From assembly GCF_026163685.1 (NCBI RefSeq), contig NZ_JAOXSR010000003.1, positions 248,001 to 312,000 of the forward strand: a stretch of DNA of 64,000 nt. Direction: 5' to 3'. The DNA comes from Oerskovia flava. Lineage in GTDB: Bacteria > Actinomycetota > Actinomycetes > Actinomycetales > Cellulomonadaceae. The translations under genes were made by a program, and so were the position numbers. The notes below the pieces were generated by a model. That model was not told where the DNA came from and ran no database searches. It worked only from the letters and a program-made list of their open reading frames with translations. Shown piece after piece: positions 7,530 to 16,798 of this stretch (position 1 is its first letter; the number at the start of each line of letters is the position of its first letter).

Positions 7530-10500
7530 TCAGCAGGTGGGCGCCGGGTAGGCGACGTCCGCCGTGGTGATCCGCTCGTCGTCCTCGTCGGACGGCGTGG
7601 CCACCACGACCGCGGCACCCGCCGGGGCGTCCGTGGCCCGCACCCGGAACGACTGGTAGGCCGACGCGCCGGGCTGGACCTCCGTGACCGTGCGCGTGCC
7701 GAACGGGGTGGTGATCTCGACGTCGAGGGCGACGTCGTCGTCGTTCACGACCCGGACCGCGACGTACGGCGCTCCGCCGACGCACCGCGCCTCGGCGGTC
7801 GGGGTCACCGCGACCTCGGCCGGCTCGGTGAGGGGCGCCGTCGTGCCGATCGCGAACAGGTGCATCACGCCCCGGTCCGTGCCCTGCGGTAGGACGACCG
7901 ACTCGATCGTCCGGGTCGCGTCGACCTCGACGGGCACCGTGCCGAACACCTTCGCCTGCGTGGTGTCCTGCGTGCCGTTGGCCCGGTTGCGGCCGGTCGT
8001 GGTGACGACCGGGACGTTCCCGAACTGGTAGTTCGTGCCAGGAGTCCAGTCGGTGAGGTCGACCGGGACGTCCTGCGTCGTGCCGTCGGTGTAGACGACG
8101 GTGGCCGTGCCCCTCGCCGGGCCGTTGGTGGCGAGGCCCAGGAAGGAGATCGCCTCGACCCGGGCGTCCACCGCGACGACCTGCCCGTGCGGCACCCAGT
8201 TGTCGGGGGACCCCGGCGCGACGTCAGGCCACGTGTAGGTCACGCCCGTGCCGCCGAGCGTGAGCTCGGCTCCCGGGGCGGCGCCCGCCGCGGCGAGGCG
8301 CTCGCGCGACAGCGAGTTGTCCGACGCGTCGATCGAGCCGGTGCTCCCCTGCCCGTCGAGCGTCGTCCCGATGTTGTTGTAGACGTCCGTGCCGTCCGTG
8401 AACGACGGCGGGACGTCGCCCGCCCCCGTGCCCCAGGTGCCGGGCTCGGTCGTCAGGGCGAGGTCGAGCGACCCGCCCTGCTGCGCGAAGGACTCGGGGA
8501 GCCACGACGCCGTGGAGGGGGCGTCGTCGACCAGGAGGGTGTCGATGTAACGGGAGCCCGTCGTGGCGCCCGGTGCGTCGATCGTGATGACCCGGCCCGC
8601 GCCGTCGGACACCTCGCTCGTGATCGTCACGGCCTCGAACGCCGGGGTCGACACGAGGAGCTCGGCCCGGCCGAAGATGCCCGGGAACAGGCCGATGTTC
8701 GACCACACGTACCAGGACGAGATGCTGCCCAGGTCGTCGTTGCCCGGCAGGCCGTCCGGTGCGGTCGTGAAGAGCTCCGAGCGCGCCCGGTCGAGGACGT
8801 CGGTGGTCTTCGCGGGCTGCTGCAGCCACGCGTAGGCCCACGGCGTGCTCGTTGACGGCTGGTTGCTCATGTACGCGTACGGGGTGTTGTAGACGCCCGC
8901 GTCGAGCTGCGTGAGGTGGTGATCGAGGTCGGCCGCGACCTTCTCGACGCCGCCCCGCTTGGTGATGAGCGTGCTCATGTTGTGGGGGACCGCGTAGCCG
9001 TACTGGTACCCCGTGGCCTGGTCGAACTGGTTGCCGCGCTCACCGAGGTTGAACGACCGGTCGAAGCCGTTGCGGCCGCGCGGGCGGATCCGCTCGGTCT
9101 GAGGATCGACGAGGTTCTGCCAGTTCTGTGCCCGCTGCATGAACGTGGCGTACGCGGCCTCGTCGCCGAGCGCGTCGGCGAGCTGGGCGACCGAGAAGTC
9201 GTTCACGGCGTACTCCAGCGCGGTCGAGGTCGCGACCGACCCCTTGGCGTTCTCGATGAAGCCGAGCGCGGCCCACTGGTAGCCGTTGACGCGCTTGGTC
9301 AGCGCCGGGTCGACCGGCAGGGCGAGCGACGCCTTCATCGCTTCGAGCGCGGCCGCGCGGTCGTAGTCCGTGGCGCCGAAGCTGTCGATCGACGCGAGCA
9401 CGGTCAGCAGCGCGTCGCCGCTCATCTTCTGCTGCGGGACGCCGTTGTGCGGCCAGTTCGGCCAGTGGCCGGTCTGCGTGGCGAGGTCTGTGAGCGACTG
9501 GTTGATGTCGGACGCGACCTCGGGGAAGAGCAGCGCGACGAGCTGTGCCTGCCCGCGGTACATGTCCCAGCCGGAGTACGTGGCGTAGTGGTGCCGCCCG
9601 GGCTCGACCTCGTGGACCTCGCCGTCGTAGCCGCGGTACTCGCCGTTGACGTCGTCGTAGACGTTCGGGTGCAGCAGGGAGTGGTAGAGCGCGGTGTACA
9701 GCTTCGTGCGCTCCGCGTCGGTGCCGCCCGTGACGTCCAGGGTGCCGAGGGCCTCGCGCCACCGGTCGGCCGCCGCCTCGCGCGCCTCGTCGAACGTGAC
9801 GGGTGCGGCCTCGGTCGCCGCGTTCTCGGCGGCGTTCTCGATGCTGACGTAGGACAACCCGGCCCTGACCGTGACGTCCGCGCCGTCGGGGAAGGTCACG
9901 TAGGCACCCGCGCCGTTGCGGGTGTTCGTCTCCGCCGTGGTGCCGCCCGGCGTGACGGTGCCCCCGCTCCACGTCCCCGAGGCGACGATCGGCTGGTCGA
10001 ACGTCGCCGAGTAGTAGGCCTTGTAGCGCCCGCCCTCGTCGCAGACGGCGGCCGTCTCGATCCAGCCCGTGACGGTGCTGGTCTCCTCGTCGATCCAGAC
10101 GTCGGCGTCGAAGACCCGGTTGTTCGAGCCGGTCGTGTTGAAGAGCAGCGTCGACGACGCGCCCTCCACGGGGAAGTCGAACGTGCTGATCGCGGTGCGG
10201 GTCGTGGCCGTGAGCTCGGCGCGCACGCCGTCCTTGAGGTGCACGGCGTAGTAGCCGGGCTCGGCGGTCTCGTCCTGGTGGTCGAACGGCAGGTAGTACT
10301 CGCGGACGTCGGACCCGGGGGAGGTCGGGAGCGCGCCGTCGCCGGTCAGCGGGCCGGAGTAGGGCAGCACCGGGAAGTCGAACGCGCCGTTGCGGTTGAC
10401 GCAGCCCGTGCCCGACAGCCGGTTCATGCCGAAGCCGCGCAGCTCGTCGGCGGAGTACTCGTACCCGCCCCGCGCGTCGCCGTCCGAGGTGCGGTACGTC

Positions 10501-10805
10501 GTCGGGCTGGACTGGACCATGCCGAACGGCAGGGCCGCACCCGGCCAGGTGTTGCCGTACGCCGCGTTGCCCTTGTTCTGCGAGAAGTCCTCGGCGGTGC
10601 CGATCCAGGGGTCGACGGCGTCGAAGGGGTCGAGGTCGGAGCCGGTGGCGCTCGCCGCGCTCGTCGGTGCGACGAGGGCGAGGCCGGCGACGAGCGCCGC
10701 GGTGGCGGCCCGTGCGGCCGCGCGGGCCGCCGGCCGGGCGCGTGCCGCCCGGGTGGGCCGGGTCGTGCCGGGTGTGGCGGGCGGAGGTGCTGCGTGAGAT
10801 CTCAC
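7530..10805 (-). CDS. Secreted GH92 alpha-mannosidase
   Basis: This 1091-residue exo-alpha-mannosidase should release mannose from mannan or N-glycan branches outside the cell. It opens with a long Arg/Ala-rich signal peptide ending near SAASA. The GH92 domain starts at DPFDAVDPWIGT and carries family signatures: GNTWPGAALPFGM, LEYAVNDFSVAQ (with the expected catalytic Glu) and GLPGNDDLGSISSWYVWSN (with the calcium/base aspartates). After about residue 815 comes a beta-sandwich module shared with the other GH92 protein (about 24.2-29.7 kb), then the 95-residue two-cysteine C-terminal module. The start is GTG with GAGGAA seven bases upstream. A LacI-type operator lies 70 bases upstream. Family assignment is firm; linkage preference is not visible. 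Confidence 0.92.
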   Translation of the reverse strand: MRSHAAPPPATPGTTRPTRAARARPAARAAARAATAALVAGLALVAPTSAASATGSDLDPFDAVDPWIGTAEDFSQNKGNAAYGNTWPGAALPFGMVQSSPTTYRTSDGDARGGYEYSADELRGFGMNRLSGTGCVNRNGAFDFPVLPYSGPLTGDGALPTSPGSDVREYYLPFDHQDETAEPGYYAVHLKDGVRAELTATTRTAISTFDFPVEGASSTLLFNTTGSNNRVFDADVWIDEETSTVTGWIETAAVCDEGGRYKAYYSATFDQPIVASGTWSGGTVTPGGTTAETNTRNGAGAYVTFPDGADVTVRAGLSYVSIENAAENAATEAAPVTFDEAREAAADRWREALGTLDVTGGTDAERTKLYTALYHSLLHPNVYDDVNGEYRGYDGEVHEVEPGRHHYATYSGWDMYRGQAQLVALLFPEVASDINQSLTDLATQTGHWPNWPHNGVPQQKMSGDALLTVLASIDSFGATDYDRAAALEAMKASLALPVDPALTKRVNGYQWAALGFIENAKGSVATSTALEYAVNDFSVAQLADALGDEAAYATFMQRAQNWQNLVDPQTERIRPRGRNGFDRSFNLGERGNQFDQATGYQYGYAVPHNMSTLITKRGGVEKVAADLDHHLTQLDAGVYNTPYAYMSNQPSTSTPWAYAWLQQPAKTTDVLDRARSELFTTAPDGLPGNDDLGSISSWYVWSNIGLFPGIFGRAELLVSTPAFEAVTITSEVSDGAGRVITIDAPGATTGSRYIDTLLVDDAPSTASWLPESFAQQGGSLDLALTTEPGTWGTGAGDVPPSFTDGTDVYNNIGTTLDGQGSTGSIDASDNSLSRERLAAAGAAPGAELTLGGTGVTYTWPDVAPGSPDNWVPHGQVVAVDARVEAISFLGLATNGPARGTATVVYTDGTTQDVPVDLTDWTPGTNYQFGNVPVVTTTGRNRANGTQDTTQAKVFGTVPVEVDATRTIESVVLPQGTDRGVMHLFAIGTTAPLTEPAEVAVTPTAEARCVGGAPYVAVRVVNDDDVALDVEITTPFGTRTVTEVQPGASAYQSFRVRATDAPAGAAVVVATPSDEDDERITTADVAYPAPTC

Positions 10806-10874
10806 GTGGTCGTTCCTCTCGGGTTCCCGTGCGTCGGTGCACGGCGTTCGGCATCGGATTCGGTGTCGAACGAA

Positions 10875-10888
10875 TGACAGCGCTGTCG
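10875..10888. promoter_or_regulatory. LacI-type operator, copy 1 (before GH92)
   Basis: TGACAGCGCTGTCG differs by one base from the perfect palindrome TGACAGCGCTGTCA found before the second GH92 gene. The CG-centred form is typical of LacI-family operators. It lies 70 bases upstream of the GH92 start and probably binds the LacI regulator encoded at 23053-24135. Confidence 0.7.
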
Positions 10889-10961
10889 AGTGAAGCCTCC
10901 GTCTCGCCGCGATGACGGCGAGACGGCAGTCCGATGAACGTCGAGGGAGAACCCCTGTGCG

Positions 10962-11022
10962 CGAGGTAGAACGCCCGTCACGGACGGGCGTTCTACCTCG
11001 GCTACTGGGGTTCTATCTCGGC
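10962..11022. repeat. GAGGTAGAAC palindromic element, copy 1
   Basis: An 18-base perfect inverted repeat (10962-10979 with 10983-11000, three-base loop) begins with CGAGGTAGAACGCC. It is followed by a further inverted unit whose complement reads GAGATAGAACCCCAG (11003-11019). The element starts 14 bases after the permease stop on the minus strand and lies upstream of the GH92 gene, so it can act as a terminator for the importer operon. The same unit recurs at 31008-31108. Confidence 0.75.
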
Positions 11023-11035
11023 ACGAGCGGGTGGG

Positions 11036-11938
11036 TCAGCCCTTGACCGAGCCGGACATCAGTCCGCCGATGAAGTACTTGCCGAGGATGATGTAGACCA
11101 GCAGGGTCGGCAGCGAGGCGAAGAGCGCCCCGGCCATCGAGACCCCGTAGTTCTGCAGCAGGGCGCCGTTGGCGAGGTTGTTCAGCGCGAGCGTGACCGG
11201 CCCGTTCTGGCTGGAGGAGAAGAACACCGCGAAGAGGAAGTCGTTCCACGCCGAGGTGAACTGCCAGATGAGCACGACCACGAAGCTCGGGACCGAGATC
11301 GGCAGGATCACCGACCAGTAGGTCCGCAGCAGGCCCGCGCCGTCGACGCGTGCGGCCTCGACGAGCTCGTGCGGGATGGTCTGGTAGTAGTTGCGGAAGA
11401 TCAGCGTCGTGATCGGGATGCCGTAGACCACGTGCAGCAGGATCAGCGTCGGGATGCCGCTGGGGATGCCGGCGTCCAGCACGAGCTGGTTCAGCGGGAT
11501 GATCACGGCCTGGTAGGGGATGAACATCCCGAACAGGATGAGCGTGAACACGACGTTGGCGCCGCGGAACGACCAGCGGGAGAGCACGAACCCGTTGAGC
11601 GAGCCGAGGAACGCCGCGATGATCGCGGACGGCACGACCATCTGCAGGGTGCGCCAGATCGCGGGGGCGAGCGCGTCCCACGCGGCCCGCCAGTTGTCGA
11701 GCGTCCAGGTCGTGGGGAGGTTCCAGGCGCGGGCCGGCGAGGCGTCGCCCGTGCCCTTGAAGCTCGTGACGAACAGGACGTAGACCGGGACGAGGACGAC
11801 GAGCAGGAAGAACAGGAGTGCGGCGTAGCGCAGGGTGCGGGCGAGGGTGAAGCCGCCCTTGGGCTTGTCGCGGAGCGTCTGGACGGGGGTTCCCGTGACG
11901 TCGGCCGGTGGCACCGCCTGGGTGCTGAGCGTGGTCAT
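11036..11938 (-). CDS. Sugar ABC transporter permease (MalG-type)
   Basis: This 300-residue inner-membrane permease has six predicted helices and the binding-protein-dependent loop EAARVDGAG, which docks the ATPase. Its N-terminal cytoplasmic tail precedes a first helix with LLFFLLVVLVPVYVLFV, typical of the MalG/LacG group. It is the third gene of the binding protein-permease-permease unit and overlaps the preceding permease by one base (TGATG), so the two are translated together. No ATPase gene is in the cluster; a shared MsiK-like ATPase elsewhere is expected. The substrate is probably mannose or a manno-oligosaccharide, judged from the neighbours. Confidence 0.88.
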   Translation of the reverse strand: MTTLSTQAVPPADVTGTPVQTLRDKPKGGFTLARTLRYAALLFFLLVVLVPVYVLFVTSFKGTGDASPARAWNLPTTWTLDNWRAAWDALAPAIWRTLQMVVPSAIIAAFLGSLNGFVLSRWSFRGANVVFTLILFGMFIPYQAVIIPLNQLVLDAGIPSGIPTLILLHVVYGIPITTLIFRNYYQTIPHELVEAARVDGAGLLRTYWSVILPISVPSFVVVLIWQFTSAWNDFLFAVFFSSSQNGPVTLALNNLANGALLQNYGVSMAGALFASLPTLLVYIILGKYFIGGLMSGSVKG

Positions 11939-12837
11939 CAGTGCTCCTTGCGGTTCGTGCGGATCAGGTACGGCACGATGACGAGTGCGACGATGACCAG
12001 CAGGATCGAGCCCACGGCGGCCGCGTTCGCGTACTCGAAGCTCGACTTGAACACGTACATGTCCACGGCCGGGACCTTCGTCTGGTAGTTCGCGGGCTTC
12101 GAGATCGACATGATGAGGTCGAACGCCTTGAGCGACATGTGGCCGATGATGATGAGCGCGGACAGCGCGATCGGCGAGAGCTGCGGGAACAGCACGTAGC
12201 GGTACAGCTTCCACTCGGTGGCACCGTCCATGCGAGCGGCCTCGCGCAGCTCGTCGGGTATCCCGCGGAAGCCCGCGAGGAACAGGGCCATGACGTACCC
12301 GGAGAGCTGCCAGATCGCGGGGACGGCGATGGCGACGATGCCGACGCTGACGTTGTTCCACCAGTTGTTCTGGAGGAAGTCGAGCCCCATCATCTGGAAC
12401 AGCCGGTTGAGGCCGCTCGCGCTCTCGCCCTGGTTCGAGTTGAGGAGCCAGCGCCACACGACACCCGAGGCGACGAACGACACGGCCATGGGGAACAGGT
12501 ACACGGAGCGGAAGATGCCCTCGCCCCTGATGGGCTTGTCGAGCATCCAGGCCCACAGGAAGCCCATGATCATGGTGCCCGCGAGGAAGACCGCGGTGTA
12601 GAGGAAGAGGTTCTTCAGCGAGTGCTGGAACGCCTCGCTGCCGAGCAGGGTGAAGTAGTTCTCGAACCAGACGGTGGCCGAGGGCTGCTGACCGGTGGCC
12701 TGCGCCGCGGTGTTGCCGTCGGTCAGTGACGTCCGGAAGTTGGCGCCGATCAGGCCGTAGACGAACACGCCGATCAGCAGGATCGACGGCGCGAGCAGCA
12801 GCAGGGGTGGTCCGGCCCGCTTGATGGTCTTGTTCAT
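11938..12837 (-). CDS. Sugar ABC transporter permease (MalF-type)
   Basis: This 299-residue permease pairs with the next gene to form the import channel. Six helices are visible, with the ATPase-docking loop EAARMDGATEW near residue 205. The ATG at 12837 has AGGAG seven bases upstream; an upstream GTG would add a poorly conserved Arg/Pro-rich stretch and was rejected. It lies 124 bases after the binding-protein gene, with a strong hairpin between them that probably lowers permease expression relative to the binding protein. Confidence 0.88.
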   Translation of the reverse strand: MNKTIKRAGPPLLLLAPSILLIGVFVYGLIGANFRTSLTDGNTAAQATGQQPSATVWFENYFTLLGSEAFQHSLKNLFLYTAVFLAGTMIMGFLWAWMLDKPIRGEGIFRSVYLFPMAVSFVASGVVWRWLLNSNQGESASGLNRLFQMMGLDFLQNNWWNNVSVGIVAIAVPAIWQLSGYVMALFLAGFRGIPDELREAARMDGATEWKLYRYVLFPQLSPIALSALIIIGHMSLKAFDLIMSISKPANYQTKVPAVDMYVFKSSFEYANAAAVGSILLVIVALVIVPYLIRTNRKEH

Positions 12838-12905
12838 GGAGGTCTCCTGGGTGCGAGCTGTCCGCGACGGCGCAGGTGCCCGACGGCGTGTGGCCGCCCG
12901 GGCGG

Positions 12906-12943
12906 GACCCGGTCCCGGTGGCGGGGGCCACCGGGACCGGGTC
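12906..12943 (-). other. Hairpin between binding protein and permease genes
   Basis: A perfect 17-base inverted repeat (12906-12922 with 12927-12943) encloses GGGG. It starts 18 bases after the binding-protein stop and lies upstream of the permease ribosome site. Such stems in sugar importer operons stabilise the upstream mRNA or partly terminate it, giving more binding protein than permease; that role is inferred here. Confidence 0.6.
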
Positions 12944-12961
12944 ACCTGCGGTGAGCGGGTG

Positions 12962-14254
12962 TCAGCCGGCGTTCGCCGCGGCGAGCTCGGACTGGAACGT
13001 CGCCACGTCGGACGCGCCGGTCGTGAACTTGCTGGTCGCGTCGGAGACCGCGTTGAGGGTCGCGACCGGGGTCGCGGCGCCGTGGGCCAGGGACGAGACG
13101 ATGGTGTCCTGGCCGAACGACTCGATGGCGGTCTGCTGGTACTCGGAGAAGTCCGCCGGGTTGGCGTCGGTGCGGGCCGGGATGGAGCCCTTCGCCTGGT
13201 TGAACGCCGTCTGGCCCTCGAGGGAGCCGACCGTCTGGAGCCAGGCCTTGGCGCCGTCGGGGTGCGGTGCGCCCACGGGGAGGGTGAAGGAGTCGGCGAG
13301 GAAGTCGAAGACGCCGTCGGTGCCGGGCACCGGGAACGCCACGAAGTCGGTGCCGAGGACCTTGTCCTGCTCCTCGAACGCCGCCACGGCCCAGTCGCCC
13401 ATGACGTTGTAGCCGGCCTGCCCGTCGATGACGAGCTGGGTGGCCTCGGGCCAGTCGAGCCCGTCGCGGTCGGTGTTGGTGTAGCTCATGAGCTGCTCGA
13501 AGTCCTCGAGCGCTGCGGTGACCTCGGCGCCCTCCCAGTCGGTGGACCCGTCCCAGAGGCCGTTGTAGGCGTCCGCGCCGAGCGAGGCGAGGAGCGTCGT
13601 CTCGAGGAGGTGGACCTGGGTCCAGGTGGTGGCGACGGAGAGCGGCGTCACACCGGCGTCCTGCAGCGTGTCGAGGTCGGTGAACCACTCGTCGAGGGAG
13701 GTGTACTCCTTCGCCGGGTCGATGCCGTTGTCCTCGAGCACCGTGGGGTTGGCCCACACGACGTTGGCGCGGTGGATGTTGGACGGGATCGAGTAGATCG
13801 CGCCGTCCTGCGTGATGCGGTCGATGAGGTCGGCCGGGAACGCCTCGCGCAGGTCGAACTCGTCGTAGAGGTCGCTGACGTCCTCGATCTGCGCGGCGTT
13901 GATGTAGTCCTGCAGCTCGAGGCCGGCGTGCGCCTGGAAGGTGTCCGGCGGGTCGTTGGCCTGCAGCCGGGACTGGAGGAGGTCCTTCGCGGCGGAGCCG
14001 GCGCCACCGGCGACGGCGCCGTTGATGAACTCGATGTCGGGGTGCTGGGCGTTGAACTCGCCGACCAGGGCGTCGAGCCCGGCCTTCTCGGAGCCCGCTG
14101 CCCACCAGGTGAAGACCTCGACCTCGGAGGCCGAGTCGCCGCCGGCCTCGGGGCTGTCGCCGCCCTCGTTGCCGGAGTCGCCGCACGCGGCGAGCGTGAG
14201 TCCGAGGATGGCGACGCCTGCCACCATCGCGCTGGTTCTGCGGTTGACACGCAT
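12962..14254 (-). CDS. Sugar ABC transporter substrate-binding lipoprotein
   Basis: This 430-residue solute-binding protein captures a sugar outside the cell and delivers it to the two permeases. The signal peptide ends in a lipobox (LTLAACGD), so it is lipid-anchored. The mature part begins EVEVFTWWAAGSEKAGLDAL, which resembles the glucose/mannose-binding proteins of the GtsA group more than the maltose group. That, with a GH92 mannosidase next door, suggests mannose, glucose or a short mannoside as substrate, but specificity cannot be read directly. It heads the operon and has a good promoter (see 14356-14384). Confidence 0.87.
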   Translation of the reverse strand: MRVNRRTSAMVAGVAILGLTLAACGDSGNEGGDSPEAGGDSASEVEVFTWWAAGSEKAGLDALVGEFNAQHPDIEFINGAVAGGAGSAAKDLLQSRLQANDPPDTFQAHAGLELQDYINAAQIEDVSDLYDEFDLREAFPADLIDRITQDGAIYSIPSNIHRANVVWANPTVLEDNGIDPAKEYTSLDEWFTDLDTLQDAGVTPLSVATTWTQVHLLETTLLASLGADAYNGLWDGSTDWEGAEVTAALEDFEQLMSYTNTDRDGLDWPEATQLVIDGQAGYNVMGDWAVAAFEEQDKVLGTDFVAFPVPGTDGVFDFLADSFTLPVGAPHPDGAKAWLQTVGSLEGQTAFNQAKGSIPARTDANPADFSEYQQTAIESFGQDTIVSSLAHGAATPVATLNAVSDATSKFTTGASDVATFQSELAAANAG

Positions 14255-14355
14255 GTCTGTTCCCTACGCCTTCGTTGCCGTCGTGGGTGATCGGGGCGCT
14301 GGGGGAGGTGCGCTGCCGACCGGGCGCCTCTGTGCGCCCCGTTGTCCCGATGCCT

Positions 14356-14384
14356 ATCCAACGACCCGGCGATCTTGATGTCAA
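14356..14384 (-). promoter_or_regulatory. Promoter of the sugar importer operon with overlapping palindrome
   Basis: On the minus strand TTGACA (14379-14384) is followed after 17 bases by TTGGAT (14356-14361), a good sigma-70-type pair. The -35 overlaps the inverted repeat CTTGATGTCAAG (14374-14385), which could be an operator. The divergent ROK regulator starts 138 bases away and is the natural candidate to bind it. Transcription would begin about 95 bases before the binding-protein start. Confidence 0.5.
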
Positions 14385-14509
14385 GAAGTGAACGCAAGAG
14401 TGGTCGAATCGTGACCTTCACGTCGAGACCTGTACGCAAACGGGCCCTGACGGGGCATTCGGGAGGGTTGCGCCGCGCGCGAACCCGGTCCTGAGAGCGT
14501 TCTGGGCGG

Positions 14510-14523
14510 TATCCTGACCGCTG
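14510..14523 (+). promoter_or_regulatory. Leaderless-type -10 element of the ROK gene
   Basis: TATCCT (14510-14515) lies seven bases before the GTG start codon, so transcription would begin at or next to the start codon. No Shine-Dalgarno is visible. No clear -35 is seen. This arrangement fits leaderless mRNA, which is common in actinobacteria. Confidence 0.45.
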
Positions 14524-15707
14524 TGCGCGCTGACCGGGTAACCCCGGGATCTCAGACTTCACTCCGTGAGGCCAACAGAGCCCGGATCGTGAGCGCCGTC
14601 CAGCAGCGTGGCTCCCTCACGCAGATCGAGCTGGCCGGCGTCACAGGGCTGTCCCCGGCCACCGTCTCCAACATCGTCAAGGAGCTGACGAGCGCGGGCG
14701 TGCTGCACACCTCGCCGTCCACGCGCAGCGGACGTCGCGCCCTGCAGGTCACGCTCGCGCGCAACCTCGGCCTCGTCGCCGGGGTGCACTTCGGCACCCG
14801 GTCGCTGCGGGTCGCGCTCGCCGACGCCTCCATGCAGGTCCTGGCGGACCAGCGCATGCCCCTGGCGCCGGACCACCGCGCCGACACCGGGCTGCGCCGG
14901 GCCGCGCTGCTCGTCGCGGAGATGGTCGAGTCCCTCGACGCGCGACCCGAAGAGCTGCTCGCGGTCGGCGTCGGGGTACCAGCCCCGGTGGACGTGCGGT
15001 CGGGGCGCATCGCGACGGTCGGAATGCTCCGCGGCTGGGACGGCGTCGCAGTGACCGACGTCCTCGCCGAGGAGCTCGGGACGCCCGTGACCGTCGACAA
15101 CGACGCCAACCTCGGTGCGCTGGCCGAGACCCGCTTCGGTGCCGCCGCGGGGCACGACGCCGTGGCGTACCTGCGCGTCTCCCACGGCGTGGGTGGTGGC
15201 CTGGTCCTCGGCGGCAGGCTCGTCCACGGGCGCGCGGGCGTGGCCGGCGAGATCGGCCACGTGACGATCGACGAGAACGGCCCCATCTGCCGCTGCGGCA
15301 ACCGGGGCTGCCTCGAGACGTTCGTCGGGGCGCCCGTCCTGCTCGGCATGCTCGCCTCGAGCCACGGTCACCTGACGCTGCGAGACGTGATCGCCCGCGC
15401 GCAGGAGGGGGACGCGGGGTGCCGCCGTGTCCTGTTCGACGCCGGTCAGCACCTGGGCGTCGCGGCCGCCAACCTGTGCAACCTCGTCGACCCGGAGATC
15501 GTCGTCGTCGGCGGTCAGCTCGCCGAGGCCGGCGAGATCCTGCTGGGACCGATGCGCACCGTCGTCGAGCAGCGCACCGTCCCGAGCACGGCGGGGCCGG
15601 TCGAGGTCGTGGCCTCCCGGCTCGGGGCCGCCGCGGAGGTGCGTGGTGCGCTCGCCGTGGCGCTCGACACGGCGGGCGTGAGCGGTTCCCTGGGGGTGAC
15701 GGTATGA
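14523..15707 (+). CDS. ROK-family transcriptional regulator
   Basis: This 394-residue protein combines an N-terminal winged HTH (QIELAGVTGLSPATVSNIVK, about residues 38-57) with a ROK sugar-kinase-like domain. The ROK zinc motif is intact: GHVTIDENGPICRCGNRGC, with CxCGxxGCxE. Such proteins act as sugar-responsive repressors (NagC, XylR type). It is the first gene of a four-gene operon with XylF-, XylG- and XylH-like genes, overlapping the next by four bases, so it probably controls that operon and possibly the divergent importer. Xylose or glucose is a plausible inducer; this is inference from the neighbours. Confidence 0.9.
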   Translation: MRADRVTPGSQTSLREANRARIVSAVQQRGSLTQIELAGVTGLSPATVSNIVKELTSAGVLHTSPSTRSGRRALQVTLARNLGLVAGVHFGTRSLRVALADASMQVLADQRMPLAPDHRADTGLRRAALLVAEMVESLDARPEELLAVGVGVPAPVDVRSGRIATVGMLRGWDGVAVTDVLAEELGTPVTVDNDANLGALAETRFGAAAGHDAVAYLRVSHGVGGGLVLGGRLVHGRAGVAGEIGHVTIDENGPICRCGNRGCLETFVGAPVLLGMLASSHGHLTLRDVIARAQEGDAGCRRVLFDAGQHLGVAAANLCNLVDPEIVVVGGQLAEAGEILLGPMRTVVEQRTVPSTAGPVEVVASRLGAAAEVRGALAVALDTAGVSGSLGVTV

Positions 15708-16798
15708 GGCGGCGCCGGTTCCTGCGCGGGCTGACGGCGGTGGGCGTGGCGGTGTGCGCCGTCGTGGCCACGGCCTGCGCCCCGGCCGCGACCACGGGTG
15801 CCGGTGACTCCGAGGGGACCGTCGCCCTGCTGCTGCCCGAGGTGAAGACGGCGCGCTACGAGACCACCGACCGGCCGGCGTTCGTCGGGGTCGTCGAGCG
15901 GCGTTGCCCGACGTGCGAGATCCTCTACGCGAACGCCGACCAGGACGCCGCGACCCAGCAGGAGCAGGCCGAGTCGATGCTCGCACGCGGGGCCGACGTG
16001 CTCGTCATCGACGCGGTCGACGCGGTCGCGGCGATCAGCATCGTCCAGGAGGCGAACCGCTACGGTGTGCCCGTCATCGCGTACGACCGCTTCATCGCCG
16101 ACGCCGACGTCGACTACTACGTCTCGTTCGACAGCGAGCTCATCGGCTACCTGCAGGGCCGGGCGCTCGTGGACGCGCTCGCCGCGGAACCCCTGCCGGA
16201 CGGGCGCCGGCCCGGCATCCTGCTCGTGCACGGGTCCCCGACCGACCCGAACTCCGCGGAGCTCGCCGCCGGGGTCTACCGTGCGCTCGACGGAGAGGAC
16301 ATCGAGGTGCTCGCCGAGTACGACACCCCCGACTGGAGCCCCGACAAGGCGACCGACTGGGTCGAGGGACAGCTCACGCAGTTCGCCGGCCGCGTCGACG
16401 GGGTCTACGCCGCGAACGACGGGATCGCCGGGGGAGCGATCGCGGCCATGAAGGCCGCCGGGTTCGACCCCGTGCCGCCCGTCACCGGCCAGGACGGGGA
16501 GCTCGCCGCCGTCCAGCGCATCGTCGCGGGGGACCAGTACATGACCGTCTACAAGGCGACCACGGAGCAGGCCCGCACCGCGGCGGAGCTGGCCGTGCGC
16601 CTCCTGCGGGGCGAGGACCCGCGCACGACCGCCGTCATCGACGGTGTGCCGAGCCTCCTGCTCGCCCCCCGCGCCGTCGGCATCGACGACGTCGAGCGCG
16701 TCCTCGTCGCCGGCGGGGTGCATTCCGTGGACGAGATCTGCACCCGCTACTACGTGCGGGCCTGCGGCGACGCAGGCCTCGTCGAGGAGGCACCGTGA
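15704..16798 (+). CDS. Sugar-binding lipoprotein (XylF/RbsB-like, periplasmic-binding type 1)
   Basis: This 364-residue substrate-binding protein has a twin-arginine-like N-terminus (MRRRRFLRGL) and a lipobox (VVATAC), so it is anchored outside the membrane. The fold is the LacI/ribose-binding type: VALLLPEVKTARYETTDRP, DVLVIDAVDAVAAI and VYAANDGIAGGAIAAM are the usual conserved segments of XylF-like proteins. The start overlaps the ROK stop by four bases. With the single-domain ATPase and XylH-like permease that follow, it should import xylose or a related monosaccharide. Confidence 0.87.
   Translation: MRRRRFLRGLTAVGVAVCAVVATACAPAATTGAGDSEGTVALLLPEVKTARYETTDRPAFVGVVERRCPTCEILYANADQDAATQQEQAESMLARGADVLVIDAVDAVAAISIVQEANRYGVPVIAYDRFIADADVDYYVSFDSELIGYLQGRALVDALAAEPLPDGRRPGILLVHGSPTDPNSAELAAGVYRALDGEDIEVLAEYDTPDWSPDKATDWVEGQLTQFAGRVDGVYAANDGIAGGAIAAMKAAGFDPVPPVTGQDGELAAVQRIVAGDQYMTVYKATTEQARTAAELAVRLLRGEDPRTTAVIDGVPSLLLAPRAVGIDDVERVLVAGGVHSVDEICTRYYVRACGDAGLVEEAP

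Noticed and set aside
10794-10805. Perfect palindrome GTGAGATCTCAC covering the start codon of the first GH92 gene
   Set aside because: It is only 12 bases, occurs at no other gene here, and the likely operator is the LacI site 70 bases upstream.
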